From: Bacteroidales bacterium UBA4772
GTDB taxonomy: Bacteria; Bacteroidota; Bacteroidia; Bacteroidales; VadinHA17
Assembly (NCBI GenBank): GCA_002403305.1
Contig: DHHM01000017.1
Span: forward strand, 1,565-65,564
DNA length: 64,000 nt
Reading direction: 5' to 3'
Shown here: positions 1 to 6,929 of the stretch, piece by piece
How the letters are laid out: each line of letters starts with the position of its first letter
Numbering within the stretch: the stretch's first letter is position 1
Program-made: the position numbers and the translations under genes
Notes under the pieces: model-generated
Told to the model about the DNA's origin: nothing
Seen by the model: only the letters and a program-made list of their open reading frames with translations
Database searches by the model: none

Positions 1-24
1 GCCTAGCCACTCGGCCAACCGACC
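1..24 (-). tRNA. tRNA-Cys, 5' part (cut by window edge)
   Basis: On the minus strand this reads as a tRNA 5' half: acceptor GGTCGGT, then TG, then a D arm GCC..GGC. It is nearly identical to the 5' part of the tRNA-Cys(GCA)-like copy at 66-229. The anticodon lies outside the window, so the identity is by similarity only. This copy may be the intact, functional gene of the array. Confidence 0.55.
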
Positions 25-65
25 GTAATATTTTCAGAATAAAACTACACTCCAAATAACGTCAA

Positions 66-229
66 ATGTCGGTGGCGGATTGCTCGTCTCACTCTGTTCG
101 CTTCGCGAGCTCCTTCGGTTCGCTGCTCTCCGCTCACTCGGTTCAAACCGCCGTCACTGATCTCCGAAGCCTTGGCGAAGGAGATACCCGGTTTTGCAGA
201 CCGATGCCTGGCCACTCGGCCAACCGACC
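66..229 (-). tRNA. tRNA-Cys(GCA)-like gene with expanded variable and T loops
   Basis: Read on the minus strand, the acceptor GGTCGGT (229-223), D arm, anticodon stem TCGGT/ACCGG (204-200 with 192-188) and loop CTGCAAA give anticodon GCA (Cys). The T stem GGCGG (152-148) pairs with CCGCC (78-74), and ACCGACA (73-67) closes six of seven acceptor pairs. The variable region is 35 nt (153-187) with a 6-bp hairpin (160-165 with 180-185), and the T loop is about 69 nt instead of 7. It is either a disrupted pseudo-tRNA or a tRNA needing processing. No CCA is encoded. A function is not claimed. Confidence 0.5.
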
Positions 230-236
230 CTTTTAT

Positions 237-276
237 CCCGGCCGATGTCTGGCCGCCAAATGGCGGACAACCGACC
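237..276 (-). repeat. third tRNA-Cys-like 5' half, D arm replaced by a hairpin
   Basis: The minus strand begins GGTCGGTTG like the two other copies and later has CCAGACATCGG, matching the CCAGGCATCGG of the copy at 66-229. In place of the normal D arm it has a perfect CCGCC-ATTT-GGCGG hairpin (253-266). No anticodon loop or 3' half follows, so it is a degenerate copy. Confidence 0.5.
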
Positions 277-349
277 GTTGCGGGTGCAAAGTTAATGAAT
301 TTTTTTCTTTCTCTCAATATTTGCTGAAGCTTCAGACAGCGACCCTTTT

Positions 350-547
350 TCAATACGGAGTACAGATATACCCGTACGACTCCAGCTTGCTCTTCGACAT
401 TGAATTGCACACCGTCTGGTGATCAGAGCTGTCACGGGGATGCTCACAGACCCAGCAGTAACTGACAGTATCACATGATGCAAAACAGATCATATATAAC
501 AAAAGAATGACACCTGTCGCTCTAAGGATTACCTGTCTTGTCTTCAA
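350..547 (-). CDS. small Cys-rich lipoprotein (about 65 aa)
   Basis: The function is unknown. The peptide has a short basic N-terminus (KTRQVILRATG), a hydrophobic stretch VILLLYMICF and a lipobox FASC, so it should be exported and lipidated. The mature part is only about 40 residues with several Cys (YCWVCEHP, TVCNS, YICTPY). This resembles the small Cys-paired lipoproteins often left unannotated in Bacteroidota. The start is taken as TTG at 547, because the -7 box at 578-585 places transcription start near 571 and excludes the farther upstream TTG at 601. It is convergent with nothing and lies just downstream of the epimerase, on the same strand. Confidence 0.5.
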   Translation of the reverse strand: MKTRQVILRATGVILLLYMICFASCDTVSYCWVCEHPRDSSDHQTVCNSMSKSKLESYGYICTPY

Positions 548-577
548 GTCCTGCCGGTTAGTTTCTCTGCAAAGATG

Positions 578-610
578 CAAATTTACACCAACAAGGTGCA
601 AAAAACAAAC
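578..610 (-). promoter_or_regulatory. Bacteroidota-type promoter of the small lipoprotein
   Basis: The minus strand shows TAAATTTG (585-578), an exact TAnnTTTG -7 box. TTTG at 610-607 lies 21 bp upstream, where the -33 element is expected. The predicted transcription start is about 571. Confidence 0.45.
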
Positions 611-622
611 TGCTGCATAACC

Positions 623-1828
623 TTACTTATTGTACCTGGTGGCAATCTCAAGACACATGCGGGTATTGTGATAGGGACACTTCCAGAAACCTGCCTTGTC
701 ATCGTCGCGGTTGACGGAGCCGTCGTCGCGGATGCTCCAGAACCATTCACCGTTAACCCTGTCAACCAGGTTGGCGGTGATATATTGCCAGGCGGCCGCT
801 GCCAGCTCCAGCCAGCTGTGGTCGCCACTCATCTTCCATGCATTGACGAACCCCACCACCGCCTCCGACTGCACCCACCAGTGCCTGTCGCGGTCGAAAT
901 GACCCCTGGCGTCATCACGCTCATAGAAGAGGCTGCCGTCACCGGCCAGCCCTTCATGTGCCGCCGAGGCTATCCTGAGAGCGGTGCCCTTCACACTCTC
1001 TGCCTCGCCCAGCGCCTCTGCAGCCTCGCAGAGGAGCCACGAGGCCTCGATGTCGTGACCGTATGACACGGCAGTGGAGCGGCAGTTCCACTCCTCGTCA
1101 AAGAAGAGCCCGAGGTGCCCCGTCCCGGCATCAACAATCGTGTCAGTGAAGATGCGCACCAGGCTGCCGAGCTGTCTCTTCAGCCCCTCATCGGGCCATA
1201 TGCGCAGCAGGCTGGTGTAAGCCTCCAGAACGTGCAGGTGAGTGTTCATCGTCTTCTTCTCGTTCTCATCCTTCTCGCTCAGGCGAAGATCGGCGATCTC
1301 TCCCCACTCCCTGGTGAAGGCCTCATAGTACCCGCCGTGAACACTATCAAAGCTGTGCTTCTCTATCAGTTCATAGAGAGCGACAGCCCTGTCCAGCGTT
1401 TCACTGTCGCCGGTAGCCATGTGATACCAGCTCAGGGCATAGATGAAAAAAGCTATTGAGTATACCTGTTTTTTTGTCTCCAGCGGCTCGCCGTCACTCT
1501 TCAGGCACCAGTATGTGCCGCCATACAGGTCGTCAAAGAAGTGGCTGAAGATGTAATCACGCGCCCGTGTGGCCATCGCCAGGTATGCCGGATCCCTGAC
1601 AGTGATGTATGCCGCCGAGAAGCTCCAGAGGATACGTGCGTTAAGTATCGCCCCCTTTGGCGCATCGGCAACAACCCGGTCCCTGCCGTCGATCCTGCCG
1701 TAAAAGCCCCCCAGACTCATATCGGGCATCCTGCTGACCCAGTAGGGCAGGATATTGCGGGTCAGCTCCTCCAGTGCTTCCGCCTCCATCTTCTTCAGCA
1801 TCCTGTCAGCATTCGTGCTCATCTCCAT
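623..1828 (-). CDS. cellobiose/mannobiose 2-epimerase (AGE family)
   Basis: This enzyme probably converts the reducing-end residue of beta-1,4-mannobiose to glucose (Man-Man to Man-Glc) in the cytoplasm, feeding the GH130 enzyme encoded directly upstream. The 401-residue length is normal for the family, an (alpha/alpha)6 barrel. Family motifs are visible: LNARILWSFSAAY near residue 62, NTHLHVLEAYTSL with a catalytic-type His near 195, GHDIEASWLL near 260, and KCPYHNTRMCLEIATRY at the C-terminus. GH130 ends 31 bp upstream, so the two are one operon. The start at 1828 is followed by a second ATG at 1822, and the choice is not certain. N-acylglucosamine 2-epimerase is the alternative name, but the context favours the disaccharide epimerase. 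Confidence 0.9.
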   Translation of the reverse strand: MEMSTNADRMLKKMEAEALEELTRNILPYWVSRMPDMSLGGFYGRIDGRDRVVADAPKGAILNARILWSFSAAYITVRDPAYLAMATRARDYIFSHFFDDLYGGTYWCLKSDGEPLETKKQVYSIAFFIYALSWYHMATGDSETLDRAVALYELIEKHSFDSVHGGYYEAFTREWGEIADLRLSEKDENEKKTMNTHLHVLEAYTSLLRIWPDEGLKRQLGSLVRIFTDTIVDAGTGHLGLFFDEEWNCRSTAVSYGHDIEASWLLCEAAEALGEAESVKGTALRIASAAHEGLAGDGSLFYERDDARGHFDRDRHWWVQSEAVVGFVNAWKMSGDHSWLELAAAAWQYITANLVDRVNGEWFWSIRDDGSVNRDDDKAGFWKCPYHNTRMCLEIATRYNK

Positions 1829-1859
1829 GGCAGGTATTTTTTGTTGCGGAACTCCCTCT

Positions 1860-3044
1860 TCATCTCCCTCCCTGATATTCCCTGTTGCGGGAAATGATCC
1901 GGTTCAGTCGCATTACCGAATCGGCAGAACGCAGGCCGTCAGGAGGGGTGTTGAGGCAGTAGTCGGTCAGCTTCTCAACAGTGGATAACGCCACGTGCAT
2001 CCGGGTATCGGATGATGCATAGTAGATGTAAACGGTACCGTCATCATCGGCTATCCAACCGTTGGAAAAGAGCACGTTGGATACGTCGCCGATACGTTCT
2101 TCATCCACGGGAGCCATGAAGTAACCTGCCGGCTCGGCGATGAGATGTGCCGGGTCCTGCAGATCAGTCATATACAGATAGAGGACATAGCGCAATCCTG
2201 CCGCACACCCTCTCACTCCGTGTGCCAGGTGGAGCCATCCCGCGGATGTCTTTATCGGGTGCGGCCCCTCGCCGTTCTTCATCTCCTTGATGGTATGGTA
2301 GTGACGGAAGTTGATGATCTTCTCCTCTCCCGGTCTTATCTCCGCATGTGTTATGTCGTTCACCAGTGCCCATCCTATCCCTCCGCCGCTGCCGGCATCG
2401 ATGAAGCCGTCCTGCGGGCGGGTGTAAAGTGCGTACTTACCGTCTACGAACTCGGGGTGCAGCACCACGTTGCGCTGCTGGCTTGCCGAGACAAGGTCAG
2501 GCAGACGCTCCCAGGTCACCAGGTCGTGGGTGCGCGCTATGCCGGTAGCGGCCACAGCCGAGGAGAGGTCGCCGGGCTGTGCCTTCGGGTCTCTCCTCTC
2601 CGTGCAGAACACCCCGTAGACCCATCCGTCCTCATGCCTCGTCAGCCTCATGTCATAGACGTTGATGTCAGGATCGGAGGTCTCGGGCATGGTAATGGGG
2701 TAGTCGCGGAAGCGGAAGTTATCGATGCCGTTGGGACTCTCGGCTATCGCGAAGAACGACTTGCGGTCGTAGCCCTCAACGCGGGCAGCAAGAAGATACT
2801 TGCCGTCGTGTTTCATGGCGCCGGCGTTGAATGCGGCATTGATGCCGAACCGCTCCATCAGGTGCGGGTTGGTAGCGGGATTGAGATCATAGCGCCACTC
2901 CAGCGGCGCATGGGCACCGGTGAGCACCGGGTATTCAAAGCGGTGAAAGATGCCGTTACCCGGCTCGATCTTCCTGTTTTTGCGTGTTATCAGGGCTTCG
3001 TGTTCCTCTCTGAGCATGGCGAGGCGTTGAGTGAAGTTATCCAT
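1860..3044 (-). CDS. GH130 4-O-beta-D-mannosyl-D-glucose phosphorylase
   Basis: It phosphorolyses Man-beta-1,4-Glc to mannose 1-phosphate and glucose in the cytoplasm. The start is the ATG at 3044, preceded by AGGA at the right distance. The longer frame opens with TTG. With this start the catalytic Asp in NVYDMRL is residue 131, the position I recall for characterised GH130_1 enzymes. Other family signatures are WRYDLNPATNP, NAGAMKHDGKYLLAARVEG, SQQRNVVLHPEF, GGGIGWALVNDI and ASSDTRMHVA. The length of 394 residues is normal and there is no signal peptide. With the downstream epimerase and the upstream mannanases it forms the known mannan phosphorolysis cassette. Confidence 0.93.
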   Translation of the reverse strand: MDNFTQRLAMLREEHEALITRKNRKIEPGNGIFHRFEYPVLTGAHAPLEWRYDLNPATNPHLMERFGINAAFNAGAMKHDGKYLLAARVEGYDRKSFFAIAESPNGIDNFRFRDYPITMPETSDPDINVYDMRLTRHEDGWVYGVFCTERRDPKAQPGDLSSAVAATGIARTHDLVTWERLPDLVSASQQRNVVLHPEFVDGKYALYTRPQDGFIDAGSGGGIGWALVNDITHAEIRPGEEKIINFRHYHTIKEMKNGEGPHPIKTSAGWLHLAHGVRGCAAGLRYVLYLYMTDLQDPAHLIAEPAGYFMAPVDEERIGDVSNVLFSNGWIADDDGTVYIYYASSDTRMHVALSTVEKLTDYCLNTPPDGLRSADSVMRLNRIISRNREYQGGR

Positions 3045-3136
3045 CTTGTCCTGTGTGGTAATCAATATTATTCGTACAATTCATCCCCCTCTTTTTGATG
3101 GGACGGAGCCCGGCAGCAACTGAAAACAATTTTCCA

Positions 3137-3154
3137 ATGAATGCTCACATTCAT
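3137..3154. other. inverted repeat in the GH26-GH130 gap
   Basis: ATGAATG-CTCA-CATTCAT is a perfect 7-bp inverted repeat in the 117-bp gap between the GH26 stop and the GH130 start. No U tract follows, so a terminator is not supported. It may be an RNA processing or stability hairpin. Confidence 0.3.
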
Positions 3155-3161
3155 GCCGGCT

Positions 3162-4286
3162 CTATCTGAAAACACCCAGTTCCGTCACGTCAGCCTGGAA
3201 AAGAGTCTCCGGAAGGTTATAGAACCCGATAAAGTCGTCTGCACTGACATGACCCGGATGGGGTGCATAGAAGTGACCCGGCCTGTTGTGGGCATTGCGC
3301 CATACCAGCAGATAAGAGATCTTATAGTTCTTCACTGCAGGCCAGAGGGTTCCTGTCCACCATTCCGGGTCGGGGATACCCTCATATCCTGCTTCCGTCA
3401 GTGCCGCAAGCTTACCCCGTTCAGCGGCCACCTCCGTCACAATGCCCAGCACCCTGTCGACCGCTTCAGTGAAGCTGCCATCTGCAGCGCCGGCCATCTG
3501 GTAGTAGTCGAACCCCATCAGGTCAACATAGCCGTCTCCCGGGTAGCGTTCAAGATAGTAATCCCTGTCCTCTATGTCTCCGGAGCTTGAGTATGCGAAG
3601 AGCAGGTTATGCACTCCCTTCTCTTTGCAGAGGTAGTCGAAGGTAAACCTCCATAGCGCAATGAAATCCTCAGCCGTGCAGAGCTTTTCTCCCCACCAGA
3701 ACCAGCTGCCGGTATGCTCATGGTAGGGGCGGAAGATGACGGGAATGGCGGTGCCGTCATCGTCAGTGAGAGAGGCCAGAAAACCGGCAAGGTTATCAAG
3801 CCACTGACGGTACCTGTCATGGTTCTCGCCACCAGGCAGCACCGATGCCACCACCATGTCGGACGAAATATCCCAGGTGCTGCCGCCGGTGAGCGGGTTA
3901 TCGAGGTGCCAGCTGAAGGTCGTCACTCCTCCGCGTGCCCATATCTCACGGACGAAGCTCCTCATATGTTCAAACGGCACAGAGTCGAGATTGACAGCTG
4001 CACGGTGCTCTATCTTCCCCAGGTCCATGCCGTAAACGGCGGGATAGTCGCCTGCGACCCTTTTCACGTCTGACTCCCCTTCAGGGTAGACCCACCCGAT
4101 GCCGTAGGCCAGGTCATCCTGGTGGCCGAACATAATGCCCTTTTCCGTGGCAGCCTTCAGTCCTGCCAGCATCTTAACTGTCGCAGCGGTAGCCTCCGGA
4201 TCAGCGGCGGCAGCTCTCTCTTGCTGCCCACTCTTGCATGCAGTCATCATAAGGAAGGCAAGCCCTATAGCAATAATATTTCTCAT
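3162..4286 (-). CDS. GH26 beta-mannanase lipoprotein
   Basis: An endo- or exo-acting beta-1,4-mannanase that cuts mannan chains or mannooligosaccharides. The signal peptide ends in the lipobox MTAC (Cys about 17), so it is a lipoprotein, either periplasmic or at the surface. Clan GH-A catalytic glutamates are seen in RPYHEHTGSWFWWG (acid/base, about residue 187) and LTEAGYEG (nucleophile, about 296). GH26 markers include FGHQDDLAYG and TFSWHLDNP. At 374 residues it is a single-domain enzyme. The GH5 stop is 7 bp upstream, so co-transcription is likely. In related cassettes the GH26 releases mannobiose, which fits the downstream epimerase and phosphorylase. Confidence 0.93.
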   Translation of the reverse strand: MRNIIAIGLAFLMMTACKSGQQERAAAADPEATAATVKMLAGLKAATEKGIMFGHQDDLAYGIGWVYPEGESDVKRVAGDYPAVYGMDLGKIEHRAAVNLDSVPFEHMRSFVREIWARGGVTTFSWHLDNPLTGGSTWDISSDMVVASVLPGGENHDRYRQWLDNLAGFLASLTDDDGTAIPVIFRPYHEHTGSWFWWGEKLCTAEDFIALWRFTFDYLCKEKGVHNLLFAYSSSGDIEDRDYYLERYPGDGYVDLMGFDYYQMAGAADGSFTEAVDRVLGIVTEVAAERGKLAALTEAGYEGIPDPEWWTGTLWPAVKNYKISYLLVWRNAHNRPGHFYAPHPGHVSADDFIGFYNLPETLFQADVTELGVFR

Positions 4287-4293
4287 GACGGTT

Positions 4294-5598
4294 CTATTTA
4301 TTCATCAGCTTGTCAAGGTTCCGGTTGTACCCGGAGATAAGGTCGATGGTTGAGTCAGTGTCGAACACCGAATTAAGTCCCTGCTCCTCCTGCGGCGGGT
4401 CGCCCAGGTAATCGTCGCCCGGTTGCCAGAAGAGCCGGCCCTCTGCCGCTCTTCCCTCACCGGAGTATGCCCAGATGTTGCATCCTGCCAGTCGTCCGCG
4501 CACAGCGGCATGGTCCATCACCTGCATGAAGGCATTGTTGTAGTAACGGTCGCGGTATCTCGTTGTCTCATCCGGCGAGAAGCCGTGGTGATCACGCGGC
4601 AGGCCGAACTCCTCCAGCACGATCGGCTTCCCAAGCCGCTCTGCCACCTCAAAGTGGTCATTCATGTAGAGGTTGGTTTTGACAATGGCAGAATCAATGG
4701 TGCCGGCGATGTCGGTAATATCAAGCCATCCCCAGTTCTTTGGCCAGATATGCATGGTGAGGTAATCTATGTTGGGGTCGGCATGGATACGTTCAAAGAG
4801 CTCCATCGACTGTTCACAGCCGTGCCTCCCCTCGGTGCCGGTGGTGACAAGATGGTTTTCGTCGAGCTCCTGAAGCAGTGCCGCCATGCGCCCTATCATC
4901 GACTCAAAAGCCGGGATATTTTCATCCGAAAAGGCCCTGGGCTCGTTGGCTATCTCCCAGGTCATGATCACGGGGTCATCAATGTATCTGATGCCTGTAT
5001 ATCGATTGATCCGTCCGACGATAAACCTGATATGTTCCTCAAACATCCCGAGACACGGCTCGCACCCGTTGAACTGTCCCGAGAAACTCATGAACTGTGG
5101 CCATGTGTTTGGCGGCAGGTTGGGATTTGGTATCGGCCCGTACCCGTTCCAGTTCAGGTATTGGGAAAAGCCTCCGCTCCAGTCCCACGCATTGTTAAGG
5201 AAGAGGATGGCATGCTGTTCACGCTTCTTCATCTCCGCCAGCAGGAAGTCAAGACCGTCAAGCAGATCATCGTTGTATTCTCCCGGCGCAAGCAGCAGTG
5301 CGGGAGTCACTCGGAACGGCTCATTGTCAGGACCTTCGGCGCCCACCATCACTCGAAGGTTATCAATACCGATGCTCTTCATTTGGTCAAGCTCCCTGAT
5401 GAGCCTCTCCCTGTCGCCATATTCTCCCTGGCTGCCAAGAATGGCCCCGTACCAGTAATTGGCTCCAATAAAGTATACAGGCTCACCGCCATTCACGAAG
5501 ATGCCATCGGAAACCGTTATAAAATCACTTTGCGGTGTGCTTTTACACCCGGCGAGGAGAATAAATGCAACCAACCCGGCTATTACTCTGTTCATCAT
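4294..5598 (-). CDS. GH5 (subfamily 7-like) beta-mannanase lipoprotein
   Basis: An endo-beta-1,4-mannanase, first gene of the operon that runs to 623. The signal peptide ends in the lipobox LAGC. The mature enzyme opens with a typical GH5_7 segment (VNGGEPVYFIGANYWYGAIL). Acid/base Glu is in WEIANEPR (about residue 217) and nucleophile Glu in VLEEFGLPRD (about 329). The length of 434 residues is normal. ATGs at 5598 and 5595 are both possible. Transcription probably starts about 14 nt upstream, from the promoter at 5620-5649. A cellulase of another GH5 subfamily is the alternative, but the neighbouring GH26/GH130/epimerase argue for mannan. Confidence 0.9.
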   Translation of the reverse strand: MMNRVIAGLVAFILLAGCKSTPQSDFITVSDGIFVNGGEPVYFIGANYWYGAILGSQGEYGDRERLIRELDQMKSIGIDNLRVMVGAEGPDNEPFRVTPALLLAPGEYNDDLLDGLDFLLAEMKKREQHAILFLNNAWDWSGGFSQYLNWNGYGPIPNPNLPPNTWPQFMSFSGQFNGCEPCLGMFEEHIRFIVGRINRYTGIRYIDDPVIMTWEIANEPRAFSDENIPAFESMIGRMAALLQELDENHLVTTGTEGRHGCEQSMELFERIHADPNIDYLTMHIWPKNWGWLDITDIAGTIDSAIVKTNLYMNDHFEVAERLGKPIVLEEFGLPRDHHGFSPDETTRYRDRYYNNAFMQVMDHAAVRGRLAGCNIWAYSGEGRAAEGRLFWQPGDDYLGDPPQEEQGLNSVFDTDSTIDLISGYNRNLDKLMNK

Positions 5599-5619
5599 GC
5601 TTTTCTATTAGTTCTCTAT

Positions 5620-5649
5620 CAAAATTAGGGAATCAGGGCTGCACTGCAA
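5620..5649 (-). promoter_or_regulatory. promoter of the mannan operon
   Basis: On the minus strand TTG (5649-5647) and TAATTTTG (5627-5620, exact TAnnTTTG) are separated by 19 bp, the spacing expected of Bacteroidota promoters. The start point would be about 5613, giving a very short leader before the ATG at 5598. Confidence 0.6.
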
Positions 5650-5676
5650 TGATACCATTCTTTTAAATCATGATAC
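5649..5676. promoter_or_regulatory. direct repeat, candidate AraC-type operator
   Basis: ATGATAC occurs at 5649-5655 and 5670-5676, exactly 21 bp apart (two helical turns), abutting the -33 element of the mannan operon promoter. ATACCAT also occurs at 5652 and 5681. Paired direct half-sites next to the -35 region are typical for AraC-family activators. The link to the divergent AraC gene at 5892 is inference. Confidence 0.4.
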
Positions 5677-5831
5677 TTTAATACCATGATGCGTAGTCGA
5701 ATGAGAGTAATACGGCCACTCTTATGTATTTTTTTGACTGCAGAATTGGCTATTGCCGGTTACGGCAAGATCTCTCCAATATATCTATCAGGTTATCACT
5801 TATTTGTAACAGGCACGTATTGACCGGTATA

Positions 5832-5864
5832 TTGTAGTTTTTTTACATAGATTCAGTATATTTG
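5832..5864 (+). promoter_or_regulatory. promoter of the AraC-type regulator
   Basis: TTG (5832-5834) and TATATTTG (5857-5864, exact TAnnTTTG) are separated by 22 bp. The predicted start is about 5871, some 20 nt before the ATG at 5892. Confidence 0.5.
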
Positions 5865-5891
5865 AAGTAATCATCAACATAGATCGTAACC

Positions 5892-6773
5892 ATGCATGAT
5901 GCTATCCTGAAGGAGATCACGCCGCTGACCCAGTCTGACTGTTTTACCTATTTCTACCGTGCGAAGTCGGACTTTGACTTTCCGCTTCACTACCATGATG
6001 AGATAGAGCTCAACTTCATCAGGAATGCCCGCGGGGCGAAGCGAATTATCGGCGATCATGTCGAGGAGATAGAAGATCTTGAACTGGCACTGGTAGGACC
6101 CGGACTGCCGCACGGATGGTTTGGTTCCGGCTTTGCAAAGAACCAGGTTGAGGAGATCACCATTCAGTTTCACAAGGACTTCTTTGATGAGAGGTTTCTC
6201 CAGAAGAACCAGCTGAACTTCATCCGCAGCATGCTACGCAGGTCACTGCGGGGCATCCTTTTCTCGCCCGAGACCACCAAAAGGCTCGAGCCCCGCATCA
6301 TAGGGCTGGGCAAAAAGCAGGGCTTTGATTCCGTGCTCGAGCTGATGAGTATCCTCCATGATCTCTCCATCTCCAGGGAATACAGGGTGCTCTCCGACTC
6401 AGGGTTTCACGGCAGCGAGCTCTTCTCCTATAACAGCAGGCGTATTGAAAAGGTGATGGCATTCATTCACAGCTCCTTCGATAAGCAGATATCCCTTGTT
6501 GAGGCTGCCAGGCTGGCAAACATGACAGAGTCGGCCTTCAGCCGTTTCTTCAAGCTCAGGACAGGTATGACCTTCATCGACTGTTTGACGGAGGTGCGTC
6601 TGGGTCATGCCTCCCGGATGCTCATTTCCACCACCAAGACGATAGCCGAGATCGCATACTCATGCGGCTTCAACAACATCTCGAACTTCAACCGCATTTT
6701 TCGCAAAAAGAAGGGGTGTACCCCGCGCGAGCTCCGGGAGAGTTATTCCGAGGGCACCAGGGTCTTCATCTGA
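5892..6773 (+). CDS. AraC-family transcriptional regulator with cupin sensor
   Basis: A cytoplasmic one-component regulator of 293 residues. The N-terminal part looks like an AraC-type cupin (HYHDEIELNFI near residue 35, PGLPHGWFG near 75), which would bind a sugar. The C-terminal 100 residues hold the two helix-turn-helix units (SLVEAARLANMTESAFSRFF and TIAEIAYSCGFNNISNFNRI, ending in the usual CTPRELR). It is divergent from the mannan operon across a 293-bp spacer with paired ATGATAC half-sites, so control of that operon is likely but not shown. The last codons and stop are copied twice more immediately downstream (see the 6753 repeat). Confidence 0.9.
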   Translation: MHDAILKEITPLTQSDCFTYFYRAKSDFDFPLHYHDEIELNFIRNARGAKRIIGDHVEEIEDLELALVGPGLPHGWFGSGFAKNQVEEITIQFHKDFFDERFLQKNQLNFIRSMLRRSLRGILFSPETTKRLEPRIIGLGKKQGFDSVLELMSILHDLSISREYRVLSDSGFHGSELFSYNSRRIEKVMAFIHSSFDKQISLVEAARLANMTESAFSRFFKLRTGMTFIDCLTEVRLGHASRMLISTTKTIAEIAYSCGFNNISNFNRIFRKKKGCTPRELRESYSEGTRVFI

Positions 6774-6883
6774 CAGCTGGGTAACAGGGGACGAAATGCC
6801 TGATAATGGCACCAGGGTCTTCATCTGACACAGGGTCACAGGGGACGAAATGCCGGACGAGGGCACCAGGGTCTTCATCTGAC
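6753..6883 (+). repeat. tandem duplication of the araC gene tail
   Basis: GGCACCAGGGTCTTCATCTG plus AC occurs at 6753-6774, 6808-6829 and 6862-6883 (period 54-55 bp). A second shared block, CAGGGGACGAAATGCC, lies between copies. The first copy contains the last codons and TGA of the AraC gene. A fourth degenerate trace (TCTATCTGACG) sits next to the GH2 stop at 6930. The array fills the convergent gap of the two genes. Confidence 0.85.
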
Positions 6884-6929
6884 CCCAGGGTCACCTTGGG
6901 CACAATGTCTTCCGAAAGCATCAGGTTCT

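Noticed and set aside
2145..3098. 317-codon plus-strand ORF opposite GH130
   Set aside because: Antisense shadow of a confidently assigned gene; Cys/His/Val-rich composition without domain signals.
4423..5628. 401-codon plus-strand ORF opposite the GH5 gene
   Set aside because: It mirrors the GH5 coding sequence and overlaps it fully, with no family-like features; the minus-strand enzyme has intact catalytic motifs.
6753..6883. CRISPR-like array
   Set aside because: The 22-bp repeats have near-identical spacers and include the end of a coding gene, so it is a tandem duplication.
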